A DNA stretch of 64,000 nucleotides from an uncultured Clostridia bacterium. GTDB lineage: Bacteria > Bacillota > Clostridia > TANB77 > UBA1234. Each line of letters starts with the position of its first letter. Position 1 is the stretch's first letter. The stretch lies in NCBI GenBank assembly GCA_934169745.1, contig CAKPOE010000004.1:1-64000 (forward strand), given 5' to 3'. Below the pieces are notes generated by a model. It did no database searches, was not told where the DNA came from, and was given only the letters and a program-made list of their open reading frames with translations. Of this stretch, positions 15,873 through 26,462 are shown in pieces. A program made the translations under genes and the position numbers.

Positions 15873-18800
15873 TTAAACGTCAAGAATTACTGCACTCGTG
15901 CTATATAAAACGTCTTCGTGTCCATAAACTTCAAAAACAATTTTGTACATTCCCGCTTCAAGCCCTGTCAAGTCTGCATTTATAGTTATCTCCTTGCTTT
16001 CTTCCAAGTTGTTAATTGTTTGTTCGATTACGCTGTTCTTCACTTCTTCGTACGTTCCATTAGACATTCTCTTTTGCAATTTTACTTTTACAAAAGGATT
16101 CTCAACGTCACCATAATAGTTTAATTTTATAACTTTATTCTTACTTTGAGTATTTTCAACTTTAGCTACTACCGTTCCACCTTCTGGTCGTACAATTTCG
16201 ATTTCAAAATACTTTCTGTTTACTATTTTTTCTCCCTGCTCATCCGCCACATAAGTTTCAAATTGTATTTGATATTTTCCGCTTTTGATTGTGTATTCAT
16301 TAACAGATTTAGTATCTACATTTATTACCGCATTTTTCGTCATTTCATCTTCTGAAAGGACATCAATCAGTTCTATCCTTGCTACACCTCCAATGAAATC
16401 TATGTTCTGATTTTCGACTGAAAGCTTTGCGTTTGCTGGCATTGAAAAAATATTTCCATCTTCATCTTTCATTGTAACACGTGCTATCAATGGTTTACCT
16501 ATAAATTTGTCTTCCTTTTCAATAGGTAAACGTGAAACGTTAACTTGTGCATTTACCTTTACAATGTCTTTTTCAACATACACTGTTTTGTCGCTCGTAA
16601 GAACTATGTCATAATCTCTTGATCCCTTCAATTCAACTATGTTTTGTGAAAGTGATGATAACGCACTCGAAATCACGTTACCATCTTCTATATTTACATA
16701 CGCGAAATATGTGTCAATAGGAAGAGGTATTCCACAATATGTAAAATCAATAACAAATCTAAATGTTTCTTTTCTTTCATATATTACAGACTTACTTGTC
16801 TTTCCTTGCTGTACTGTTGCTTCATCATCAACAATATTATTAACTTCTTCATATGACTGTGAAGCATTTTCCATTTCAACGAAGTCTTTTAAATATAATT
16901 GTTTTACATCTTTAGTAGCAGTGTACTTATAGTATTTTCTATTTCCTGCTTCTGTAACTACCATTGTAACTCTTGTACCTTCCGGAAATAGCACATCTTT
17001 TCCTTCAAGTCCACTTTCTTTAATACTTAAACTTCTATTTATATTCCTATATGCTTTTTTATCTGCATTATCTACAGCAAAGTTATAAGTCAAGTTCATA
17101 TTAGTGGTAAATATTCCATCTCGATAAATTTCAACTATTGCTGTATTTTCCCATGTAGATGCATCTTCTGTGTATTCAATATTCTTTTTTGAAACTATTT
17201 CTTGATATATTCTCTCACTTATTGCAATATCACTTTCCATATAGAAATATGAAATACCATCTTCTATTGTGTGCCTTATCATATCTTTATATCTATCATC
17301 TGTACAATATATATTCGATGAGTTACTATTTCCTGATACTATTAAGTACGCATATACCTTCGTTCCTTTTATAATAAGTGGTGTATCAACATTATCTTCC
17401 TCTAAAGCAATCTGAGGATTTATTACAAGTTCAGTAGTCCCGCTTACATTACCTCCCACTTTTAAAGAAACTTTACTGTCTAAGTAAAATGAACCGCCAC
17501 CATTAAAATTACCACTAATTTCTCCAGGCGCTGTAACTTTTAAGCCACTGCCTTTTGGAACATTTAAGTTTACTATATTTTTTATGCCCACTTTCTCTCC
17601 ATTTTCGCCCATGTTTTCAAGAGCAATATATGAATTTATAAGAGAAACAGTTGTAGCTTTGTCAATACCATTCATAGTTACGTATGGATTTGTAGAGTTA
17701 TTTTTTCTGTATGTATCAAATGTAACATTTACATCACCCGCAACACTTCCTAACTTTATAGAGCCATAGTTGTTAATTAACGTATTCATTCCAACAATCC
17801 AAACAGTTGAACTTCCATCTACAGTTATAATTGAAGAAGCATCTTCGCCTGTATCACTTCCTCTTCCACCACCATAAACAATATCATTTACTTTTACCAT
17901 AGGATTTTTTTCTTTGTCTCCGACATTAACATACGTATTTCCTGTTACTTTGCCTAAGTCTCCTCCGCCAAATATGTAATTATATACTCCATCATTTATT
18001 TGAATGTTTGTTGAACCATTTACGTCTGCATCATGACCTCCACCAAACAAATAATTCATTACACCAGATAATTTATCAATTGTAATACTCACATTTGAAT
18101 TATGATTAGCATAATTTCCACCACCATATATATTTTCTATTTGTGGTGAATTATTTGCACTTCCAATTTTAATTTCTATATTTCCGTTTGTAATTCCACC
18201 TATATTATTTCCACCATATAAGTTGCCTATTGTTCCATTTTGTACAGAAATATCAATTTTACCAGACACATTGGCTTTATTACATCCTCCGAACAATTGC
18301 TTTACATTTCCGCCGTTAATCTCTACATTAATATTTCCTAAAATTTCTCCCACATCTTCATAGCTAGATGAATATACATATTTTTTGTTTCCGAACTCTG
18401 ATAGCAAATTCTTTTCATCTTCTGTTAATTCCATTCCTGAATAACTGTCTGAGCCTTTATATATTCCATTGAAAGTCGTTGATTCAATTAATCTAGTATC
18501 ATTCGACCAATTAAACGTTCCTAGCACTGAACTTTTTGCCAGATTTGTTTGATCCGAACTTGTTGCACTATTAGTATTTGCATATCTAATAGTTGTTCCA
18601 TACGCTACAAATCGTGGTAATACCCCATTATATGCATTATATAATGTTATGTTTGCGATTGCCGATGTTCCATCTCCACCACCATATACTGATCCTTTTA
18701 CAATAACATTATTATCAACCTTTATTTCTGTATTATTTTTAACTATACCTAAATTTCCACCACCATAAACATTTCCATTTATCACAGCGTTTCCTAGTAA

Positions 18801-21149
18801 TGTGATAGAAGAATTTTCGATTGAAGCTACTGAAAGATAATAATCAAGGCTATATAATGCCAATCTAAAATTCCATTGTGTTGACCCAACTGAAGCCGGG
18901 GTTGATGCTGATATAGTTCTGTAGACATATGAAGTAATCGAACCGTCTTCATTTGATGTTGGACTTTCTACTGGATCATTCCACCAAGAAATATTACTAT
19001 AATCATCGCAATTATCCAACATATCATTTACGTGTTCTACATATGAAGCAACTGATTGTTCGTCATATTCCGTTCCATAATATATGTTAGAGTAATTCTT
19101 CATTTTCACTACACTATTAACCATGCCTTGACCGCTTCCATAGATGTTTCCTGCAATTGTTGCATCCTTTATATAAACGTTTACATTTCCGCCATCCTCT
19201 ACATTTTCTTTATCCTTTTCTGTTAATACTCTTTCCTTGTTACTATTTAGCGAAAGTGAACCAGTTTTTCCTTTTATAACGCTGGCATATTCGCCACCGC
19301 CGTAAACGTTTCCTGTTATATCAACATTTGATATGGCAATTTCCACATTACCATATACGGTAGCCATATATTCTTTGCCACCACCATAAATATTTTTAAT
19401 ATCTCCACCTGTTATATTAATATTTACGTCACCATTTAAAATACTTTCTTGTCCCCCGCCATATATTCCTCCTGTTACCTTTCCGCCTCTTATATTTATC
19501 TCTCTATTACCTGTTTGTTGAAAAGTTCTCATTCTGCATCCGCCATAAATAGTTCCTATTGTCGCATTCCCAGTTACGTTTATTGTTACATTACCATTTA
19601 CTGTTCCTATTGATGTAGCATTTGTAGTCATCGTTCCTGTATAGAAATATGCTATGTTTTGACTACCACCAATATTAAATACTGTCTGATCCAAATAATT
19701 TATTGAACTTCCCCATGAATGATGTATTGATGGATTACTTGAAAACTTACCATTTAGTGTGATTACTTTTGCTCCATTTGTTCTAAAAGTTGTCCATCCA
19801 GTTGCTAATGCTTTTCGTGTAAATTCGCAAACCTGAAATATGTTACTGTGCGAATTTGAAGATCTAGCAAATAAATTTTCCTCATTGCCAAAAGATAATT
19901 TACCAGCAAAATTATTATTTCCGATTTCTGTTGAGTTGATAGTCAAGTTTCTATATTCAACATTGTCAAATCTTATAGAAGCCATCCATGCTTGTGAATA
20001 GGTAGATAATCTTTTTATAAGTGCATACCTCGTATTAGTTGCACTAGTCAAAGTAACACCTTTATATTTATTAGTCAAACCTCCATAGTAGTTATTATCG
20101 CTACCATTTGTAGACATTGCCTTTGTATATGTACCTGTTGCATCATATAAAAATTTTCCTTGTGAATAATTGAAATTTGTTGATGGCTTTGCACTTCCAT
20201 TATACACACGGACTTCATGTACATTACCTAGCATATAAAATACGTAATGATATGGACTAAAGTCTTTTCTTGCTGTTATTAGTTCATAGGCCCTATCCAT
20301 TGTTGCAACAGCATTTTGAGCATCATGTCCATCATTCTTGTCTGATGCTCCTGTCCATTTTTTAGAATATGATGGAGCATAGTAATATCCTTTTGCCGTC
20401 ACACTACTATCATAAAACGAAATATATTTTTTCCACGCTTCATTTCCAGTAATTGATGTTCCAACGTTTTTTCTCGTATAATAATATAGAAATTCTTTAT
20501 ACTCATCAACAGTGTTAAATCCTAAAATGTTTTTAATATAATTAGCAGATGAACTATCATCTGACACATAATCAGGGTTCAATACACTTAAATATAAGTT
20601 GCCATCATAATATATATTTTCAAAAGGATCATTTATATAGATACATTTTCCATAGATAGGTGTAAAAGTGATCTCTGTAACACCATTTTGCATAGTTTTA
20701 CTCACATCGACCCAGTCTTCACTTTGAAATACGTTTACAGATGGTTCATACATATTTTCATATCCATTATTATTTCCTAATGAAGAATAATACGTAATGT
20801 TAGAACCAGTATATCCAAAATACGTTTTGTACGTATCACTCACTTTCCAGCCAGTAAGTATATACTTATATCCATCCTCAGCAATGTAATAATAATAGCT
20901 ATCGTTTGTATCTAAATATATTTTAGGAAATACGAAATAATTATAGTCGTTTTCAGCCCCTACCTGTGTAATTACACTAGAATCGTATGTTTTTGTACTG
21001 CCATCACTAAATTCTACTTGCATTTCGCCATCTACTAAATCAACTTTAGCATTTAATGGATAGCTTGTAGTCGCTTCAATATTGTAAGCATATGATATTC
21101 CTATAATTATCAAAATCGTAAATACAACTTTAAATAGTATTTTTTTCAT
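15873..21149 (-). CDS. Very large secreted beta-helix-like surface protein
   Basis: A 1,758-residue protein with an N-terminal signal peptide (MKKILFKVVFTILIIIGISYA). The first 260 residues are rich in tyrosine; a typical beta-helix entry with NDGHDAQNAVATMDRAYELI follows around 275-300. From about residue 530 to 1120 there are some 13 copies of a short motif of the form GN-[IV]-YGGG with 20-70 residues between them, as expected for turns of a right-handed parallel beta-helix. The last 400 residues look like beta-sandwich or immunoglobulin-like domains. No LPXTG or SLH anchor is visible. The ATG at 21149 has AAGGAG 7 bases before it. It is the last gene of an operon with a prepilin-like protein. 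An adhesin or carbohydrate-binding role is inference. Confidence 0.85.
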   Translation of the reverse strand: MKKILFKVVFTILIIIGISYAYNIEATTSYPLNAKVDLVDGEMQVEFSDGSTKTYDSSVITQVGAENDYNYFVFPKIYLDTNDSYYYYIAEDGYKYILTGWKVSDTYKTYFGYTGSNITYYSSLGNNNGYENMYEPSVNVFQSEDWVDVSKTMQNGVTEITFTPIYGKCIYINDPFENIYYDGNLYLSVLNPDYVSDDSSSANYIKNILGFNTVDEYKEFLYYYTRKNVGTSITGNEAWKKYISFYDSSVTAKGYYYAPSYSKKWTGASDKNDGHDAQNAVATMDRAYELITARKDFSPYHYVFYMLGNVHEVRVYNGSAKPSTNFNYSQGKFLYDATGTYTKAMSTNGSDNNYYGGLTNKYKGVTLTSATNTRYALIKRLSTYSQAWMASIRFDNVEYRNLTINSTEIGNNNFAGKLSFGNEENLFARSSNSHSNIFQVCEFTRKALATGWTTFRTNGAKVITLNGKFSSNPSIHHSWGSSINYLDQTVFNIGGSQNIAYFYTGTMTTNATSIGTVNGNVTINVTGNATIGTIYGGCRMRTFQQTGNREINIRGGKVTGGIYGGGQESILNGDVNINITGGDIKNIYGGGKEYMATVYGNVEIAISNVDITGNVYGGGEYASVIKGKTGSLSLNSNKERVLTEKDKENVEDGGNVNVYIKDATIAGNIYGSGQGMVNSVVKMKNYSNIYYGTEYDEQSVASYVEHVNDMLDNCDDYSNISWWNDPVESPTSNEDGSITSYVYRTISASTPASVGSTQWNFRLALYSLDYYLSVASIENSSITLLGNAVINGNVYGGGNLGIVKNNTEIKVDNNVIVKGSVYGGGDGTSAIANITLYNAYNGVLPRFVAYGTTIRYANTNSATSSDQTNLAKSSVLGTFNWSNDTRLIESTTFNGIYKGSDSYSGMELTEDEKNLLSEFGNKKYVYSSSYEDVGEILGNINVEINGGNVKQLFGGCNKANVSGKIDISVQNGTIGNLYGGNNIGGITNGNIEIKIGSANNSPQIENIYGGGNYANHNSNVSITIDKLSGVMNYLFGGGHDADVNGSTNIQINDGVYNYIFGGGDLGKVTGNTYVNVGDKEKNPMVKVNDIVYGGGRGSDTGEDASSIITVDGSSTVWIVGMNTLINNYGSIKLGSVAGDVNVTFDTYRKNNSTNPYVTMNGIDKATTVSLINSYIALENMGENGEKVGIKNIVNLNVPKGSGLKVTAPGEISGNFNGGGSFYLDSKVSLKVGGNVSGTTELVINPQIALEEDNVDTPLIIKGTKVYAYLIVSGNSNSSNIYCTDDRYKDMIRHTIEDGISYFYMESDIAISERIYQEIVSKKNIEYTEDASTWENTAIVEIYRDGIFTTNMNLTYNFAVDNADKKAYRNINRSLSIKESGLEGKDVLFPEGTRVTMVVTEAGNRKYYKYTATKDVKQLYLKDFVEMENASQSYEEVNNIVDDEATVQQGKTSKSVIYERKETFRFVIDFTYCGIPLPIDTYFAYVNIEDGNVISSALSSLSQNIVELKGSRDYDIVLTSDKTVYVEKDIVKVNAQVNVSRLPIEKEDKFIGKPLIARVTMKDEDGNIFSMPANAKLSVENQNIDFIGGVARIELIDVLSEDEMTKNAVINVDTKSVNEYTIKSGKYQIQFETYVADEQGEKIVNRKYFEIEIVRPEGGTVVAKVENTQSKNKVIKLNYYGDVENPFVKVKLQKRMSNGTYEEVKNSVIEQTINNLEESKEITINADLTGLEAGMYKIVFEVYGHEDVLYSTSAVILDV

Positions 21150-21167
21150 TCTTTTACTCCTTCTCAA

Positions 21168-21617
21168 TTACTCAACCACAATATCATTCTTATCAACGAT
21201 ATTTTTTGAATCTTTTTTTATAAAAATAATGCTGTAATTTTCAAGTGACGAAACACTTATACTAAACTTGTTTATTTCATTCCCCTTTTCTATCTCTACG
21301 TTTTCTAAAATTGGATTAGCAGTATTCAAAATATACTTTTCATTATTATAAGATATTTGAATTATTTCTTCGTTTTCAAATATATTTGTCTCAATAAACA
21401 ATGTAACATATTCCTTGTTATCCGCTTCTAAAATTCGCAAGCTAAATTTCTCATTAGTCTGCTCTTTTACATATTTATTATCATCCTCATCTTGAATAAC
21501 AAGTGGCACATCTTCAAGTGGCATATTCTTATTTCTATTTATATACACTGCTTGTCCAATTAGTATAAGTATTATCAGTACGAGTATTATGATACTAACT
21601 ATTTTTTCTTTTTTCAT
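21168..21617 (-). CDS. Small membrane-anchored protein of the surface locus
   Basis: The product is 149 residues: a short basic start (MKKEK), one membrane span at about 6-25, then an acidic extracytoplasmic domain. I do not recognise the family. GGGGTG lies before the ATG at 21617, which is 13 bp past the stop of the prepilin-like gene. The beta-helix gene starts 18 bp after its end. The tight spacing makes it an operon member, possibly a pilus-like or assembly accessory protein. Confidence 0.75.
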   Translation of the reverse strand: MKKEKIVSIIILVLIILILIGQAVYINRNKNMPLEDVPLVIQDEDDNKYVKEQTNEKFSLRILEADNKEYVTLFIETNIFENEEIIQISYNNEKYILNTANPILENVEIEKGNEINKFSISVSSLENYSIIFIKKDSKNIVDKNDIVVE

Positions 21618-21630
21618 AAATTCACCCCAA

Positions 21631-24600
21631 TTATTTTTCAACGTGTAAAACAACTCTATATCCAACTCTTGCATCCGCACTTCCATCAACAGGAATACTT
21701 GTATCGAGTGTTGCACCTACTATTTTGTTGTTAATAGCCTCTTTATAATATTCATTATTCATTGCAGGATTTAAATAATTAGTTATATTTAATTCTTCTG
21801 TATTTTCATTTGAAATTACATATTCCCACGTATCATTATTCAATCCATATACACCGCTAGTATTTCCTGTTGTTGATTCTCCCAAATTAGCTTTATATCC
21901 AGTAACTTTTGAAATTTCTTTTGTATTAATACCATAAGGACTATGTGTAAGTATGGCAATGGCACGCCATTCATTATAACTTGTCAAAGAAGAATTATAT
22001 TCTTCATACATATTTTTACTATTATTAATTGCATTATTATATGAAATCCCTCTCCATGTTCTCAAATTAGGTTTTGATACAACTTTTACATTATCTAAAT
22101 TTCCAGCATTAATTGTTTTAACGTTTCCTCCACTTAATGATGTATTCAATGTAATTAATGTATCTAATTTATTCTTTCCTTCATAACTCATTTCATATTT
22201 TGCAACCCATATACCATCCAATTCCTTTTCATTATATGAAAAAGCACTTGGAACAGTATAATCTTTTGGCAACTCTAGTTCTTGACTAGTTCCTTTTAGT
22301 TTATATGTTGTACTACTGTTTCCACTCATGAATATAATAAATACTTTTTCGTAATCTGTTTTTTTATCAGAAATCTTTTGTCTTGTTGCATCAGTATAAT
22401 ATTCTACTTTGTAAGCATATCTTGGTATCCATACAAAATAGCTACCATCATTTGTTTTTGCATTTGCCCATTTACTTTCAGTACTCTCAAGCTCGCTGTT
22501 AGATTTTGCAGTATAATTGTACATATTACTTGTAAAACTATTTAACTCTTGCTCTCCATTATCGTTATAATACACTGCTCTCATTCCATCTTTCAATATT
22601 GGTTCGTTTGCTTCACTTTCCTTTAATATATTACTTATCTTTATTTCTTTCTCGCACTCAACTGTTTTATCATTTTTTAAAGCTCTAACTTTTAAAATAA
22701 GATTGTCAAATATCTCTATATCACTCGTGTATTCATCACTCTTTATTCTATTTAGTTCAGAAATACTTGTCCAAGTTTTTCCATTATCAATACTGTATTC
22801 AAATTTTACATTGTCTACTGATGTAACTCTTACCTTTACGCTATTATATGTCGGTGTTTCATTTAAAGATGTTAATGTAAAGAGCTCAACGTAATTTGCT
22901 GTGTACGTTCTATTGCCAATAGCGTCTCTTATTGTAACATCTTTTTGTTTGTCAGATATGTCCGTTCCAGACCACCCGATAAATCTATATCCGTCCTTTT
23001 CCGGATTATTTAATTTTATATCATCTATTACTGTATATTTTTTTGGATTACTTTTACTTACCGTTCCGCCATTTAATTCATATGTTATTGAATACGTAAT
23101 TATCTCATACGTAGCGTCAATAGAAACATTTTCAGCTGGCATTATAAAATGTGTTGAGGCACTTTTACTACTTGCTAAACTTGCACTACCACTGCTTATC
23201 TGCCAATTTTTAAATTCATATCCTCTATTGGCAGTTGCACTTATACTCACATCTTTACCAAACTTATATGAACCACCACCGTTTTGTGTTCCATCACCAG
23301 TTAATGCAACTATATATGATTCTCTTTCATAATATAACTTTAGAACAAGACTGCCATCTCCTTCGATATACCCCTGTTTTTTCATTCCTGAATGTTTATC
23401 ATTTAATTTGTAATGAGGATAATCTCTCTCGTTTGCAATTACCAGTGTATTTGTTGTACCTACCAAATTGTCTGTGTTGGCAACAGAATATGTTCCATCT
23501 ACATTTTCTTTATAGTGCTCAACCACATATTTTGTATTAGTATTTGCAGACCAAATTGCATAAAGTTTTAAATCAGCCTCTTGATTATATGAAGCGCCTG
23601 GCATGTATTCCACTGTATTACTACCTTTTATTGTCGTCCATCCCTTAAATGTAAAGCCTGCCCTCACTGGCCTATCTGAAGTTATTTTTATGGTATTATC
23701 GTCTTCTTTTTCCGTATCTCTTGAAATACCATCTGCCCATTTTCCAGCACCAGTATCATATGTTATACTAAATATTTTTGTGTTTATTTCTACGTAAACA
23801 GCTTGCGAACTAAATATATTTTCACTGTTTCTTACCCAAAAGTAATATTCCCCCGTTTTATCAGCTGTGTGTGAAACTTTGATTTCCGATTTTGTCTTTT
23901 CAACACTTACCCATTCGGAACTCGGCATTACATTACCGTACGAAAATGCATATCCTGTTATTCCATCATCACTATCAATCGCACTTGCATTTATTAAAAT
24001 CTTTCTCTTTACTTGTTCTCCTAGTGTAATTGATGTAATCTCTGGTGGTGTCACAATTACTTCTTCTCCCTCTGGCACAATTCCTGTAATCACAATTGTT
24101 CTGTATGCCTTATTTCCGTATTCATCTTCAACCCAAATGTCATACGTACCATTTTGAGTTTTCTCAATATAATATTTATTGCCCTGCTCATATCCAGCAA
24201 GTTCGCCACCAACCGTCACAGTAATATTAGAATTTGTCCTACTATATGCTTCTATTGATATCATTGCTTTATGCTTACTTGTATGTAGCAAGTAAGAAAC
24301 TGATTCTATAACCGGTTCGCTAAATGTACTACTTTCACCTATTCTATATATAACCCCGTCTTCTGTTTTAAATCCTCTTACGTAATATACAACTCCATAT
24401 TTGTCATATATGTACACATCAGTCACACCAAAAATAACCTCATCACTTGTGTAATCAAGAGTTTTGTACTCTCTTCCAAAATTTGCTCCATTCATTCCTA
24501 TATAATCCAAGTCAATCATATACCCATATGTATCTTCATCATCAACTACATTTTCAAATTCGTTAGGTTTATTTATTACTTTTATAGCATTAAAACCATA

Positions 24601-24840
24601 GTTTTTGTCATTTATATCTAATTTTTCATTTTCTGTTCTCTTAACATTAGTGTGCTCCTGCACATTTGAAAGCTCATTCACAAAAGTGGCTTGATTTGCT
24701 TTATCTGCCGTATTAAAAGTATAAAATATTGAAATAGCTGCAAGTATAATAATAACTATAATTGTTATTATCAACGCCACTAACGACACCGCACTTTCTT
24801 CACTTAATATTCTCTTGAAAAATTTAAAATCTGTGTTCAT
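21631..24840 (-). CDS. Large prepilin-like protein with InlB-type repeats
   Basis: The 1,069-residue protein begins with a charged leader followed by ESAVSLVALIITIIVIIIL, which is the layout of a type IV prepilin N-terminus, although the usual Gly-Phe cleavage site is missing. Beyond it are beta-rich domains and two InlB/Flg_new-type repeats, one near ITYDTGAGKW and one near ITYELNGGTVSK with GYRFIGWSG. The C-terminal third contains SYFVWIPRYAYKVEYY, a motif I associate with large secreted proteins of gut Clostridia. The start is MNTDFKFFKR at 24840 after GGGGGAAG. Pilin size is normally 100-200 residues, so this is very long. It heads the three-gene surface operon. Confidence 0.8.
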   Translation of the reverse strand: MNTDFKFFKRILSEESAVSLVALIITIIVIIILAAISIFYTFNTADKANQATFVNELSNVQEHTNVKRTENEKLDINDKNYGFNAIKVINKPNEFENVVDDEDTYGYMIDLDYIGMNGANFGREYKTLDYTSDEVIFGVTDVYIYDKYGVVYYVRGFKTEDGVIYRIGESSTFSEPVIESVSYLLHTSKHKAMISIEAYSRTNSNITVTVGGELAGYEQGNKYYIEKTQNGTYDIWVEDEYGNKAYRTIVITGIVPEGEEVIVTPPEITSITLGEQVKRKILINASAIDSDDGITGYAFSYGNVMPSSEWVSVEKTKSEIKVSHTADKTGEYYFWVRNSENIFSSQAVYVEINTKIFSITYDTGAGKWADGISRDTEKEDDNTIKITSDRPVRAGFTFKGWTTIKGSNTVEYMPGASYNQEADLKLYAIWSANTNTKYVVEHYKENVDGTYSVANTDNLVGTTNTLVIANERDYPHYKLNDKHSGMKKQGYIEGDGSLVLKLYYERESYIVALTGDGTQNGGGSYKFGKDVSISATANRGYEFKNWQISSGSASLASSKSASTHFIMPAENVSIDATYEIITYSITYELNGGTVSKSNPKKYTVIDDIKLNNPEKDGYRFIGWSGTDISDKQKDVTIRDAIGNRTYTANYVELFTLTSLNETPTYNSVKVRVTSVDNVKFEYSIDNGKTWTSISELNRIKSDEYTSDIEIFDNLILKVRALKNDKTVECEKEIKISNILKESEANEPILKDGMRAVYYNDNGEQELNSFTSNMYNYTAKSNSELESTESKWANAKTNDGSYFVWIPRYAYKVEYYTDATRQKISDKKTDYEKVFIIFMSGNSSTTYKLKGTSQELELPKDYTVPSAFSYNEKELDGIWVAKYEMSYEGKNKLDTLITLNTSLSGGNVKTINAGNLDNVKVVSKPNLRTWRGISYNNAINNSKNMYEEYNSSLTSYNEWRAIAILTHSPYGINTKEISKVTGYKANLGESTTGNTSGVYGLNNDTWEYVISNENTEELNITNYLNPAMNNEYYKEAINNKIVGATLDTSIPVDGSADARVGYRVVLHVEK

Positions 24841-25042
24841 AACTTCCCCCATAATCAATAATATCCCTAATTTACGTTTAACACATAATTCTATAAACTT
24901 CAACGGGCAAAAATTCCAGTTTAAAAAGTAGACCAAAATCTATTTACGGAAGCTATTTCTTCGCAAATTATTACACCAACCTTAAATTTATATTACAGTA
25001 TTATTACATTACTATAGTACCATTTTCTCACATTACTTATTA

Positions 25043-25071
25043 TTGTACTTCATAAATACGTGTGATATACT
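25043..25071 (+). promoter_or_regulatory. Promoter candidate of the paralogue pair
   Basis: TTGTAC (25043-25048), 17-bp spacer and TATACT (25066-25071), 35 bp before the first gene. The rest of the 265-bp gap after the prepilin-like gene is AT-rich, with no other recognisable feature. Confidence 0.55.
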
Positions 25072-25105
25072 TTAAATGTTGTTATAAAAATATAGGAGGT
25101 TAGAT

Positions 25106-25364
25106 ATGGAAAATCAAACATTCTCATTCAAAAAAATATTTATCTTTTTAATTGTTTTTATAATTGTAGCAGTTGGAGTTACATTCGCTCTAATAACTAT
25201 CAAAAACAATTCAAATAATAGTAATATTATCACGCCAAAAGATGATGACGTTATTGTTCCCACTACTCGTAAAGAAGTAGATTACACCTACGGATTAACT
25301 ACATTAGCAGAAAAATATACGACTAACAATATTGAAATTGAAGAATTAAGTTATACTGAGGGCA
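25106..25364 (+). repeat. Direct repeat: 5' ends of the paralogue pair
   Basis: This stretch is nearly identical, base for base, to 26463-26721; I see only one or two differences near codon 11. After the shared ACTGAGGG the two genes diverge abruptly. The identity includes third codon positions, so it is recent duplication or gene conversion rather than selection on protein. Confidence 0.9.
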
Positions 25365-26422
25365 AAGGTTTCTATCAATATCCTTATTCTACAAAGTATA
25401 CATATCCACTTGAAATACAATATTTTAAAATACATGGTTTAAAAGATAAAACTGTAGAAGAAAAAATAAATACACTTATCAAAGATACTGCTTTTAATCT
25501 TCTTCCAACTCAAGAAGCAGATATCAAATCAGTAAGTTATTCTATAGGTGCAAATTTCAGTAATGTATTGTCTGTAAAGTTTAGTTCTTCTCCTAAAAAT
25601 AAAGATACTTACGATACTATATTTAACATAAATTTAAAAGATGGTAGCTTAATTGATATAAAAGATGTCTTTGTTGACAATCTTGATATTACAAGTTTAA
25701 TATCAAAATGTGCCTATGATACTATTTCTGCCAATTACTATACTAATTGGTATAATGATGCCCTTTCCGCTTGGCTTAGTGGAGAATCCTCTTCTCTTTC
25801 TATCCCAGTCGATGGTGAAAAAATCGAAAGTGATACTCGTGATTTTATGTTAGATGTTAATGCTAATAACTATCAATATTATATAACTAACTATGGAGCC
25901 ACAATATATACTTCTAAAGGCTATGCAGATATAGAATTTGAAGATTACTATAGAGACTTCGCTTTTTGCAAAAGATTCTTAACAACGGAAAGTCTATATA
26001 CAAATGAATATAGCACTGCAAAAGAAATCTATTTGGGTTTTAGAAGGAGTGATGATATTATAGAACCATTAGATAATCTTTTTATCTACACCATTTTTTC
26101 TTATTTAAAAGATAACCCTTTAGCTAGCAAATTCGAAGAGACTATAAATAAATTTTTCGAAGATGAAGAGTTAAGTGCAAAAAATAAAAAAGATGTAATG
26201 ACACTTCTTGTAGTAGAATACTCTGGTGGCTCGTCATATTCTTTATATCGTTGTGAATTGCCAAAAGACTTTTATTATAATGTAATGAAGGATGAATTTC
26301 TAAAAACATTAAGAAACAAAGACTTTTATGAAGAATATCATGGAATGCTTGAGAACTTCTTCGAGCCTTATCAAAAGCAAAATGAAAACATTTCAATTTC
26401 AATAAGCACAATTGATTTTTAG
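25106..26422 (+). CDS. Membrane-anchored extracytoplasmic protein, copy 1
   Basis: A 438-residue protein with one N-terminal span (about 8-30) and an extracytoplasmic domain. The span is followed by an Asn-rich linker and a PKDDDVIVP segment. The middle (EIQYFKIHGLKDKTVEEKIN and the following NINLKDGSLIDIKDVF) resembles the DUF3298/DUF4163-type domains found in RsiV-like and PdaC-like wall proteins. AGGAGG precedes the ATG. It is followed after 40 bp by a paralogue with an almost identical first 85 codons. Unlike that copy it lacks a C-terminal YARHG domain. Role unknown; wall sensing or lysozyme response is a guess from family resemblance. Confidence 0.8.
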   Translation: MENQTFSFKKIFIFLIVFIIVAVGVTFALITIKNNSNNSNIITPKDDDVIVPTTRKEVDYTYGLTTLAEKYTTNNIEIEELSYTEGKGFYQYPYSTKYTYPLEIQYFKIHGLKDKTVEEKINTLIKDTAFNLLPTQEADIKSVSYSIGANFSNVLSVKFSSSPKNKDTYDTIFNINLKDGSLIDIKDVFVDNLDITSLISKCAYDTISANYYTNWYNDALSAWLSGESSSLSIPVDGEKIESDTRDFMLDVNANNYQYYITNYGATIYTSKGYADIEFEDYYRDFAFCKRFLTTESLYTNEYSTAKEIYLGFRRSDDIIEPLDNLFIYTIFSYLKDNPLASKFEETINKFFEDEELSAKNKKDVMTLLVVEYSGGSSYSLYRCELPKDFYYNVMKDEFLKTLRNKDFYEEYHGMLENFFEPYQKQNENISISISTIDF

Positions 26423-26462
26423 AATTGTATCAAAAATCAGCACCACATATAGGAGGTCAATT

